From positions 62,001 to 126,000 of the forward strand of contig PXRI01000008.1 in NCBI GenBank assembly GCA_003021005.1: a stretch of 64,000 nt of DNA, written 5' to 3'. Of the stretch, positions 50,553 to 60,300 are shown piece by piece. The notes below the pieces were generated by a model, which was not told the DNA's origin, did not search any database, and saw nothing but the letters and a program-made list of their open reading frames with translations. Every line of letters begins with the position of its first letter. Positions within the stretch are counted from its first letter, which is position 1. This stretch comes from Halobacteriales archaeon QS_1_69_70 (GTDB taxonomy: Archaea > Halobacteriota > Halobacteria > Halobacteriales > Haloarculaceae). Position numbers and translations under genes: made by a program.

Positions 50553-52196
50553 ATGCACCTCCAGGAGCTCTTCGACGCCGACTGGAATTCGTACGAGCGA
50601 AAGCGATTCATCAAAGATGATCAGAAGACGAAAACGGACTCCTTTGATCCAGAATCGTTCAAGCACGATGGCTTCGACGACCGAGAAACTTACCTCGAAT
50701 CCCATGTCCCGGCTTTGGCAGAGGAGGAGCGATTGGCCGCCGAGCTGACGAACTTCACTCCACCACGATTACGCGATATCAATACGTCACCGTACCAGGC
50801 GCTGGTTATTCGCTATGCGATTCTTCAGACGTTGATACGGCAGCCGAACTTCGACATGCGCAAGCAAGACCTCCTCGATACCGTCCAAGAGTGGCAAGTT
50901 GAGATTATCGACGAGTACGAGGAGGGGGATTTTGACAAAACTGACCAGCTACTCCACCTCTCGCAGGCTGCCGTCGAGCACGACAATGACATCGACGATT
51001 CGGAACTCAACCTGATTTACCAATTCATGGAGTTCCACAACCACGCTCAGGATTGGAAACATGAGTATTACACCTGGGAGGATGTCTTCCGTAGACTGTC
51101 GACGATCGACCGATTCCCGAAGGTGTCTCGTTCCGAGAAGCCCGAGCACGCCATCGACACTATCGAGAAGGGCCTGTGGTCGCTGCAAGAACAAGCCATC
51201 GTCTACGAGATCGTCGATGACGAACGGGGAGACGTTGTCGGAATACCCGAAGATTACACCGGGTTCATCGCTGAGTGGCTCTGCTATGAGATGTCCGATA
51301 AGAACTACCTGACCATGCTGGAGGCGCTCGAACCATTCGATCGCCAGGGCTTGCTAATCGAGGTTTCGGAGACCTTCGGGATCGACCGAAAGAATCACGG
51401 GCGGAATGAAAAGCGTCGAGAGAACATCGTCGCCGAGGGGGTGTATCCGACGGACCTCTTCGAGGTTGTCCTGACGAAAGAGGACCTGAAAGCGGTCGTC
51501 GACCAGTTCGGCCTGGATGCACATAAGCGGAAGCGCGACGAGATGGTTGAGGCGACGATCGACTACTTCGAGCAATCCCAACGGGGCGTCGAGCCCGAGG
51601 CCAACAAGGTCGATCTGTTCCTGGAGTTCTACGACGAGATAGCCGACGGCAAGGTCGACGAGATTCCCCCACAGTTGCAGGGACTCGTCGACGAACCGAA
51701 CCAATCGAAGAAACTCGAAATCCTGTTCGAAGAAGCCACGGCGGAGCTCTTCCGAGAAATATTCACCCTCGACGGAACGGAGTTGCTCGGCCAGGGCGCC
51801 AGTGGGACGGTCGCGGATGGCGAGATCGAGCAGGACGGCAAGTGGCTCCTGTGGGACAACAAGCGGCGAACCGGGGAGTTCAAACTCGGGAGTACGACAC
51901 GCAGCAAGATCAAGAACTACATCGACACGAAGAACCAACAACACGACGTTCACTGGTTTATCATCATCGCTCCAGAGTTCGCTAACAGTGCCTTGGAGGA
52001 TGCCAACCTCATGGAGAAACACCTCGGCGGCGTCGACATTCGACTCGTCCAAGCCGATGACTTCCAGTCGCTGGCGCGATTCTGGCAGGACGAATTCGGC
52101 GAGACGACCAAGGAGTTCCCGCTGTCGATGTTTAACGGCTCGGATCTGTTGAATATCGATACGTTGACCCGGGCCTTGAAGAGGGAATTCTCATGA
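50553..52196 (+). CDS. protein with candidate C-terminal PD-(D/E)XK (FokI-like) nuclease domain
   Basis: LFEEATAELFREIFTLDGTELLGQGASGTVADGEIEQDGKWLLWDNKRRTGEFKLGSTTRSKIKNYI: D...x(n)...DNK pattern and downstream beta strand FIIIAPEF. Confidence 0.55.
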   Translation: MHLQELFDADWNSYERKRFIKDDQKTKTDSFDPESFKHDGFDDRETYLESHVPALAEEERLAAELTNFTPPRLRDINTSPYQALVIRYAILQTLIRQPNFDMRKQDLLDTVQEWQVEIIDEYEEGDFDKTDQLLHLSQAAVEHDNDIDDSELNLIYQFMEFHNHAQDWKHEYYTWEDVFRRLSTIDRFPKVSRSEKPEHAIDTIEKGLWSLQEQAIVYEIVDDERGDVVGIPEDYTGFIAEWLCYEMSDKNYLTMLEALEPFDRQGLLIEVSETFGIDRKNHGRNEKRRENIVAEGVYPTDLFEVVLTKEDLKAVVDQFGLDAHKRKRDEMVEATIDYFEQSQRGVEPEANKVDLFLEFYDEIADGKVDEIPPQLQGLVDEPNQSKKLEILFEEATAELFREIFTLDGTELLGQGASGTVADGEIEQDGKWLLWDNKRRTGEFKLGSTTRSKIKNYIDTKNQQHDVHWFIIIAPEFANSALEDANLMEKHLGGVDIRLVQADDFQSLARFWQDEFGETTKEFPLSMFNGSDLLNIDTLTRALKREFS

Positions 52197-52329
52197 GTCC
52201 GAACCTTCAGAATCCGAATTCGTTGTTTCCCACTCACCTGCATTAGACCTGTGAATGTACAGTATACGCCTGGATTAGATGGCCTGAAGAATAGTTTATG
52301 AACCTGGCGAAGGCAAACTTCGGTATTCA

Positions 52330-55300
52330 ATGACTTCGATGTTGTCTCTCGACCCTATCGTCGACAATTCCGAATCCACCCTCGAAGAAACGTACAAGAA
52401 GGTGATCCCACTCAGCGAAGAGATTCGGATTTCGACCGGCTACTTCTACCTCTCAGGATTCGACCTCGTCAAAGAAGACCTCGAACAGCTTGCCGACCCG
52501 GAGAAATTGGATCGAGCCCCAATGCGGATTCTGATGGGGAGGAAGACCGACCTTGCGACTGCCTCGGAAATAGAAGAAGGGATCTCGCTCCGGGACCAGT
52601 TCAAAGAGGAGCTAAAAGAGGATATTGCAGACCTGAATCAGGCTCAGGTTGAGCGATTAGACCGACTTCGGGACTTCATCGCAAACGAACTCATCGATGT
52701 CAGAATCAGAGTCCCTGACGACGGCTACTTCCACGCGAAAGGTGCGTGTTTCAGAGGCGTAGCCGACGACGAAGCAGAGAGGTCCGGAGAGACAGACACG
52801 CGAGCAGCTGTAACGATCGTCGGGTCCTCAAATTTTTCAGCGAGTGGGCAGCGAAGGAATATCGAGCTGAATATGACGAGTCAGGACCGGCGAGAAGCGG
52901 AAGCCTTCGAGGAGTGGTACGACAACCAGTGGGCCAACGCGGACGAGTTCAGCGAGGACGTCATCCAGATCATCGAAGGGAGCTCGAAATACCAGGAATG
53001 GAAGGATAAACAGGACGGTGAAACCGACGATGGGCCGGAACTCGGGACGTATCTCGAGCCCTTCGAGATGTACAAACTCCTGGCGTATGACGAATTGAAC
53101 GGGAACGTAAGCGTCCGAGATAGTCCACTCTACTACTTCCAGAAGCTTGGCTACGAGAGCGCCAAGGAGAAACTCTCGCAATTTAACGGGTGTATCATTT
53201 CCGACTCCGTCGGGTTGGGCAAGTCCTTCATCGGGAGCGAACTCCTCTACGATTACAGACAGCGGGGTGATCGATGTCTCCTCATCGTCCCCGCAAATCT
53301 CCAGGACCAGTGGATGGACCTACTCCAGGACATGACCGACGAGGACGGGAACCCGTACTTCGGCCTTGAAGTCGACGGGACTCATCTCGATCTGATGAGC
53401 ATCAACAAATTCCAGAATCTCTCCTATGAGGAGGTTCAAGAACTACGAGACGAGTTCGAGGTTCTGCTGATCGACGAAGCGCATCGCTTCAGGAATTCGG
53501 GCAAGTGGCGACCCAATCCGAAGCACGACGACGATTACAAGGGGACGAGACGCCACGCGAACCTCCGGCAACTCCGCGAGAAGACGATGATCATGTTGAC
53601 GGCCACGCCGATCAACAACAGCGCGACCGATCTGAAGAACCTCATCAGTCTCTTCACCAGCGCCGAGGAGCTTCGGAATAAAGCGTCGCTCGATTTCAGT
53701 GCCTTCGACGAGTACATTGATCTCTCCGAGACGCGAAAGCGCATCGCGGCGGGGAAGGAAGAGGTCAGCGAACGGGAGCAGGAGCAACTCACAGAGCAAC
53801 TCCAGCGACGGTCAGCAGAGATCTCAAACATTCTCAACGAGGTCATGGTCCTCCGGACGCGAAACCACGTGAAAGAGAAGATCCAGGAAGACGAAGACTT
53901 CAAGATGAGTTTCGAACCGCCTACGCTCCACAAGGAGCAGTACTCGCTTCCAGAGGCCTACCAGCCGATATATCGGATGCTCCCGGATGTAATGGACGCC
54001 CTCCACCTCCCTCACATTACGATCAAGAATCCCAAATCCGGTGGGACGCTCAAAGCGCTGTACAAACTCAATCTCCTGAAGCGGCTTGAATCGTCCACGT
54101 ATGCCTTCGTCCAGTCGGTCGAAACGCTCCACCAGAGCGAGCGGCAACTCCTTGGAATCCTCGATGGGGTGCCCGACGACGAGAAAATTGACGTGCTCCG
54201 GGAGGTGGGCGACGGTGACGCCCCGGCATCGATCGAGGACTTCGTGGACGGAGACGATGCAGCCGAAGACCTGGAGGAGACGCTGGAAGAGTTCGGGTTT
54301 GATTCGAGTGTCGTTCGAGCAGATGGTGGGGACGAGGAAACGGAGGACGAGTTGGCCGACGCCACCGTGGGCGAGGTGAAGCAGTACGTCCGGGAGGACC
54401 TGACCCTGCTTGCCTATTTCCTGTCGCAGTTCATCGGCGACGTCGCCTATGACGCCGGGGAGGTTAGTGACCACGCGGTTGCGACGAGACAGTGGCTGAC
54501 CGACCACAATGCTGGAATACTCCCCGAGGTTCCCGAAGAAGGCGAGGAGCCGATACTGTATCCGAGGAGCGATCTCAGTGATGTGGATGGGGGGACGCGG
54601 GAGTTCTACGAAGCTGTCTTCTCGCTCCGCGAGTTCCGTGATCCGAAGATCGACAAGCTTGCTGATGTCCTAAACGATCACGACAAGAAGGTCCTCATAT
54701 TCACCCAGTATCGGGCGACGGCGGACTACGTCTATCGGACGCTTCGAGATAACCCGGACTCGCCGCTCACCTCAGACAACAGCGCGGTGATCAAGGGTGG
54801 CGACGAGAACAAGCAGGACATTATCAAACGGTTTGCCCCGGAAGCGGCAGGCTATCAGCAAACCCTCGGCGAGTCCGGTGAGACTGAACTCCAGTATGTC
54901 GTCGCGACGGACACCCTGAGCGAAGGGGTCAACCTTCAGGATGTCCACGTTGTCGTGAACTATGATCTTCCTTGGAATCCGATGCGGATCGTCCAGCGCG
55001 TCGGTCGGATCGACCGCATCGGGAGCACCCAGGAGAAGCACGTCCACAACTTCTACCCCGATGGCGACATCGAGGCCGCGATCAAACTCCTGGAGCGATT
55101 GCAGGCGAAGATCAACGACATCGCCCTGATCGTCGGGAAGGAGAACAACATCCTCGATCCGAATGAGGACCAAATCCTCGGCCGAGCTGGGGTGGAGACG
55201 GAGAAGACCATAGGTGAGTTAGAGGTCGAGGAGATCGAGGAGTCCCTCCGGAAGTCAAGGGAGGTCGACGACGTTAACGAACTCGACGATACGAGCAAAA

Positions 55301-56133
55301 ATCCGCTCCTCAGGAACGCGGGGAGCAACGAGGATGCGGCCTTCGAGCGATACCTCCTCAAGCAGGAATTGAACGAGGACTACGGTCTTGAAGCCGATGA
55401 TTTCGAGTTCGCAGAGACCTTCTTCGAGGAGCCGGTTGCGGATCGTGATCTACTCTACACCAATGCGACAGACGTAGAGGCAGGGCCTCGACCAGGTGTG
55501 TTTGGATTGGCCCACCTCTGGTTCGAAGACGACGAAGACGCGCCACTCGGACGGGTCCGTCGGGCGTTCTACTACAAACCGTTCGGGAACGAGGTCAAAG
55601 AACGGCCGGTCCGGATGCTCGGACTCGAACCGGAATCGACCGGCGACCCCATCACTGCCGAGGACGACACGGAGCGGGTACTCGAAGAACGAGAAGCAAT
55701 CGACGACCTCGTCGACCAGCGGTTGGAGGCCGTCCGCGAGAGTCAGGTCGAGGGGGCATTCCTCCAGGGCGGGGAACACTCCAAGGAACAGGAAACGTTG
55801 ATCAGCTTCTGCAAGCAGTACATCGAACCCCGGTTCGAGGAGAAACCCGCCAGTGGAGAGTACGACTCGGTCAGCGAGCGGGCAGCGGTACTTCGAGATC
55901 GCCTGGGGGAAGTTGGGCTCAAGAACACAGACGAAGATCGGGTCCTCCGGAATCGATTCAGGCACAATAAAGACTACGAGACGCTCCCGGACTGGCCAGT
56001 CGAGGAGTTCCTCGACACGCTGGAGAGGTTTCTCGACGAATACGTTGTCGAGTCCACCGAATATCAGGAAACGCTCGTCGGGGAGAGCGAGATCGAGGCA
56101 CGGCTGATCTGCTGGGGTGTGATCGGTGCATAA
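52330..56133 (+). CDS. PLD-family nuclease fused to SNF2-type helicase
   Basis: PLD motif YFHAKGACF...VGSSNFSASGQRRNIELN; helicase SVGLGKSFIGSELLYDY, LLIDEAHRFRN, MLTATPINN, TDTLSEGVNLQDVHVVVNYDLPWNPMRIVQRVGRIDRIG. Confidence 0.88.
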   Translation: MTSMLSLDPIVDNSESTLEETYKKVIPLSEEIRISTGYFYLSGFDLVKEDLEQLADPEKLDRAPMRILMGRKTDLATASEIEEGISLRDQFKEELKEDIADLNQAQVERLDRLRDFIANELIDVRIRVPDDGYFHAKGACFRGVADDEAERSGETDTRAAVTIVGSSNFSASGQRRNIELNMTSQDRREAEAFEEWYDNQWANADEFSEDVIQIIEGSSKYQEWKDKQDGETDDGPELGTYLEPFEMYKLLAYDELNGNVSVRDSPLYYFQKLGYESAKEKLSQFNGCIISDSVGLGKSFIGSELLYDYRQRGDRCLLIVPANLQDQWMDLLQDMTDEDGNPYFGLEVDGTHLDLMSINKFQNLSYEEVQELRDEFEVLLIDEAHRFRNSGKWRPNPKHDDDYKGTRRHANLRQLREKTMIMLTATPINNSATDLKNLISLFTSAEELRNKASLDFSAFDEYIDLSETRKRIAAGKEEVSEREQEQLTEQLQRRSAEISNILNEVMVLRTRNHVKEKIQEDEDFKMSFEPPTLHKEQYSLPEAYQPIYRMLPDVMDALHLPHITIKNPKSGGTLKALYKLNLLKRLESSTYAFVQSVETLHQSERQLLGILDGVPDDEKIDVLREVGDGDAPASIEDFVDGDDAAEDLEETLEEFGFDSSVVRADGGDEETEDELADATVGEVKQYVREDLTLLAYFLSQFIGDVAYDAGEVSDHAVATRQWLTDHNAGILPEVPEEGEEPILYPRSDLSDVDGGTREFYEAVFSLREFRDPKIDKLADVLNDHDKKVLIFTQYRATADYVYRTLRDNPDSPLTSDNSAVIKGGDENKQDIIKRFAPEAAGYQQTLGESGETELQYVVATDTLSEGVNLQDVHVVVNYDLPWNPMRIVQRVGRIDRIGSTQEKHVHNFYPDGDIEAAIKLLERLQAKINDIALIVGKENNILDPNEDQILGRAGVETEKTIGELEVEEIEESLRKSREVDDVNELDDTSKNPLLRNAGSNEDAAFERYLLKQELNEDYGLEADDFEFAETFFEEPVADRDLLYTNATDVEAGPRPGVFGLAHLWFEDDEDAPLGRVRRAFYYKPFGNEVKERPVRMLGLEPESTGDPITAEDDTERVLEEREAIDDLVDQRLEAVRESQVEGAFLQGGEHSKEQETLISFCKQYIEPRFEEKPASGEYDSVSERAAVLRDRLGEVGLKNTDEDRVLRNRFRHNKDYETLPDWPVEEFLDTLERFLDEYVVESTEYQETLVGESEIEARLICWGVIGA

Positions 56134-56190
56134 CGTCGCCATCAAACGGGTGGATCCAACTCAGAACGAACCACCGCAGGGAGTCGATTC

Positions 56191-57078
56191 GTGACCAACG
56201 TACTGCCGTATCACATCGGGCCAGAAGATCGCTACTCGCTCGAGTTCGTCAATCCTGACGAAGGACAATGGAAAGAGCACCTCGCAGCGCGTACCACGGA
56301 GCGAGGAGTGGCGTTCAAGTCTCGGGAAGTCACCATCGAGACCGACGAGGGAATCCAGACACTCTACGCCGTGTACTCCGATGCCGTTCCAGAAACCGTC
56401 CTCGACGAGCAATCGGACGAGGAGATTCAGGCGATGTTGGACGAACAGTTTACCGAGGCTGAAATACAGGTGCTTAGTCTCATTCTCGACGTTTTCATCG
56501 GCATCACAAGGAAAGAAGAGGAGCAAACAGGCCGGTTTACGATCTACAAGGACATGAACCTCCTCAAAATTCCGCAGATCCTGGCCTATCCGGAGTGGGG
56601 CGAAGCATCAATCACTGATGTGGGTGGACAGCTCCTCTCTCGCTTCATCCTATCCCATCCGATGCCGAATGCAAATCACCGAAGCGCGCTCGGGCTCCTC
56701 GAACGATATCTTCGCTCACATGGCGACGGGCTCACGGTGCCGGACACCGGCGAACCTGGAATCTGGTACCAGTGGGCCCGACCATACATACACGATTCCA
56801 AGCGACTGTTGACCGTCCGCCGCAACGCTCACTTGTTTCGATATGCCAGAGAATTCGGTGTTGATATCATCCTCCGAAAGAACGACGTTGACATCGATCT
56901 CCACGACTTCGATCTGGACGTGGTAGACACCCTCGAGTCTTTCGGACAGACCCACGAGGATCGGAGTGTCGACTTCGTCGAGACGATTCTCGACCAGGCA
57001 GATGCCGATACGAAAAGGTTCGAAACGACGCAGGATCCAGGATTCGACGCCTTCGTCGACGCCTTGACGTCGGACTAA
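56191..57078 (+). CDS. protein with degenerate Fic/Doc-like motif
   Basis: SRFILSHPMPNANHRSALGLLERYL resembles HPFxxGNGR-type Fic motif; GTG start. Confidence 0.5.
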   Translation: MTNVLPYHIGPEDRYSLEFVNPDEGQWKEHLAARTTERGVAFKSREVTIETDEGIQTLYAVYSDAVPETVLDEQSDEEIQAMLDEQFTEAEIQVLSLILDVFIGITRKEEEQTGRFTIYKDMNLLKIPQILAYPEWGEASITDVGGQLLSRFILSHPMPNANHRSALGLLERYLRSHGDGLTVPDTGEPGIWYQWARPYIHDSKRLLTVRRNAHLFRYAREFGVDIILRKNDVDIDLHDFDLDVVDTLESFGQTHEDRSVDFVETILDQADADTKRFETTQDPGFDAFVDALTSD

Positions 57079-57185
57079 TCGGGAAGATCTGCCAGGTTTT
57101 CCCCAACCTCGCGTGCGCCACGACTCAGGTCAGAGCGGTCATCAGTCCGCTCTTGAACCGCGTTCCGAAGTTCCTCAAGTTCCAT
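57075..57185 (-). CDS. 36-aa small ORF, convergent with the Fic-like gene
   Basis: MELEELRNAVQERTDDRSDLSRGAREVGENLADLPD*; stop overlaps that of 56191-57078; tandem TTAGTAA elements upstream. Confidence 0.35.
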   Translation of the reverse strand: MELEELRNAVQERTDDRSDLSRGAREVGENLADLPD

Positions 57186-57235
57186 GGCTTTGTTCTACTT
57201 AGTAATGGTTAGTAAGTCAGACCACAAAACTCCCT

Positions 57236-57265
57236 AGGATATTTCTTCTTTGGAAGAAATATCCT
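57236..57265. terminator. perfect 13-bp inverted repeat hairpin (aggatatttcttc-tttg-gaagaaatatcct)
   Basis: Exact reverse-complement arms with 4-nt loop in the intergenic gap downstream of the MTase. Confidence 0.5.
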
Positions 57266-57319
57266 TGGCCAACTGCCACGAAGCCATACTTCCTTCAAAA
57301 TTCAACTAAGACAGTAAAC

Positions 57320-60300
57320 TTACGGCATTGGTCCCTTTGCTGCGAGCTCGTCGTACTTCTCAAGCACCATATCGAAGTATGCTTCGTCCATCAGCCGAGG
57401 GTTCTCGACGCGATGAAAATCATCTAGAATGAACTCAGTTTCTTCTGATTCAAGACCGTATGCATGGAAGGAAGCAGCGTCGATTTCAGCGCGTAGCTCC
57501 CGGCGTTCTCCAGTTTCTGTAGTAACATCGATTCTACCAAGGCGTTCACGCATCTCGGCGAATTCATCGCCATAACAATTCAAACGAGCCGCACGTTCAG
57601 AGATGTAATTGAACCAGTTATCATACTCCGTAAGACGGGGGAGTTGTGACTCGTTGAACTTGTACTGGACAATATGACTATCTACCTTTGTCCTCATTAG
57701 GTAATCAAAGGGGACACTGTTAAGCAGTCCCGCCAAGACGAATAGTTCCTTATCTGTAAAGGCCCTCTCATATGCACTATGCATCGGATAATTGCTCAAA
57801 TCCTCCTCAGTAGGATTTATGACATATGGTCGGATTGAACAAATGGTATGAACTGTTACTATGTCCTTCGGAAGTACACTCGCAATCAGGCTTCGTTCGT
57901 CGTCAGCTCTTGCTATATTCCGAACGCCAATTCGGTACTCCGTACAATCAAGTAATACATCCTCCTTTGAGAGTTCGCGACGCCCATGTTCTTCCAAGAG
58001 GTTATTGACAAATGATTTCTGTGAGCCACTTCCCCCGAACTTCAGATAGATCGACTTCTTTAGACTCGTGTCTGGGTCACGCGACCGGAAATTCTTCATC
58101 CTGACGCGATGTTTCGCGCTCCGTTCCGGTTCGTCTTCATCGACTCCCCAAAGAGAAATTGGGTCGAGATCAGTCTCGATTTCATTATCATAAGCATACT
58201 GATGAATGTTCTTCCCCTCATAAATAGGGTAGTCCCCTTCTTCCGGATCTTCGATAAGACGATCAGAATCGTTAGCGCGGTCGAGCTCCTTCATATAGAG
58301 AATGGCTTGCCAAGCGTCCTCGACTTCCTCGCCAATCGGAGGGAACTTTACCATTTTAGACAGCGCATCAATCAGCTCTTGGGACCGGAGATACGGGAAG
58401 ATTCCAGAGTTCGGAGAATATTTTTCTAAAACCTCAACGGGAACGTCTATAGATCCGCCATCGAATTCTTTGAGAATAGATAAATCACCAATACTAAATC
58501 TACCTTTTATATCATTAGTAGTTCCACTATTCTTGAAGGTACAGATACAGAATCGATATCGGTCGTCAAGCTCATCGAAAATTTGCTTATTCTGGAACTG
58601 AACAAGATGATTTAAACCATTTTCATTTAGAAGATACTGTCGAAGATTCTTTCCAGTCGCACCAAGGAAGAAGCTTCCGGGCATAATCTGGGTTACATAC
58701 GAGCTATCTTTGGCTAGTTGAGTGGTCCTTTCAAAGAAGAATAATGACAACTCATTTTCAGTAGCTACAGTTTTGCCATCAATGGAAGGTTCCTGCAACT
58801 CATATTCCGTGGTTGAATTGTAGTAGTCTGCTTTGAGTTCCATCTCCTGTTGGAACTCTTCCCACATTTCCCTAATCTGCGGGTCTTCAAGGAGCTCTTC
58901 CTGCTTCTTCTCTTTCTCTTTTGGTGGTCTTGTCCGAAATTGTTCATCGTACTTTGGGAAGAAATGCTCCCGGTCTATCGTGATAACGTCCCACGGGGGA
59001 TTGCCTATAATAACATCAAACCCGCCATCTCTGTACACAGGAGCGAATTCCAGGACCCAATGGAAAGGGTGATACTCCTGAAGATCGACCATATCAACCT
59101 CATCAATACCAGCGTCGTGGAATTGTTTCAGAACCTTCTCGTCTAACACTTCACTATGGGATTCAATTCTCGACTCCGCTAACTTCCGGGCGTTAGTTGC
59201 CTCTGTTCCGCTGGTAGCGTCTTGATGGCGCTCAATAGCTTCAATGACGTCCTCATACAGCTCTTGTACTCCAGGTCCAGTCCCTGCACCCCAGTTATTC
59301 AGTGAACCATCACCTGCCTCAGTAGCAACTTCAATGACTTCGGTAAACCCAATGAGGGAGTTCCCCTGCCGAATGTTGAAGTCAATGTTTGGCAACGGTT
59401 CCACCTCGCTAGGCTCGTCCTCAATATCGGCCACCATCGAGAGCCACAACCGGAGTTTGCAGATCTCGACTGCCCCGTCGTCGATATCCACACCATACAG
59501 ATTGTTGAGGATGATCTCCCGTTTCGCATAGAGTCGTTTCCCACCTCTCCGACTCTGAACGTGCTCCAATTCGTCCCTGGTCCGACTTGAGAGCTCCCAG
59601 GCCTGCCCCTGGGCTTCCAGTTCCTCAAAATACTCCAGACACTGGAGGTAAATGTCTAGTAACACGTCCTGGGCCGCCAGCAGGAAGGCACCGCTGCCCA
59701 CCGCGGGATCCAGCACGCGAATGCTCTGAAGAATGTCGAAATACAGCGTCTCCACGTGGTCCGTCTGGACGTCGCCCGTCGGCCCCTGCTGTGTCATCAT
59801 CCCCCCGTCGGTCGCGACAGCCTCACCCGAGGCGTCCGGAGCCGAGTCAATCAGCGCGAACACCTCGTCGATTTCCCCGTAATCGGCGTCGGCGGCCTCC
59901 TTGAGCTGGTCCAGAAGATACGGGTGAATGGACCGCCGGGCCATGAAGCCGGTGATCTCCTCGGGTGTGTAGTACGCCCCCATCTCCTTCTGGTTGACCG
60001 TTTGCTCGAAGATGTGCCCCAGCACGGCAGGCGAGAGGTTCTTGGGGTCGACGATGTCCAACCGCTCGTCAACGTTCCAGTTCCAGTCGGAGAGGAAATC
60101 CAGGATCTCGTCGAAGAGATCGTTAGTTTCCGCTGCCGACTCGCCGAGCCTGACGTCCGGGAACTCCTCTTCGACCGGATTGGTGGTGAACAGGCCACCG
60201 TTGAGGTACGGCAAGCTGCCGAAGTCAGGATCCTGTCCCCCTTCGGCGAGCAGATCGAAGAACAACGGGTCGTAGAAGTCCTCGTAAACGTCTCCACCCT

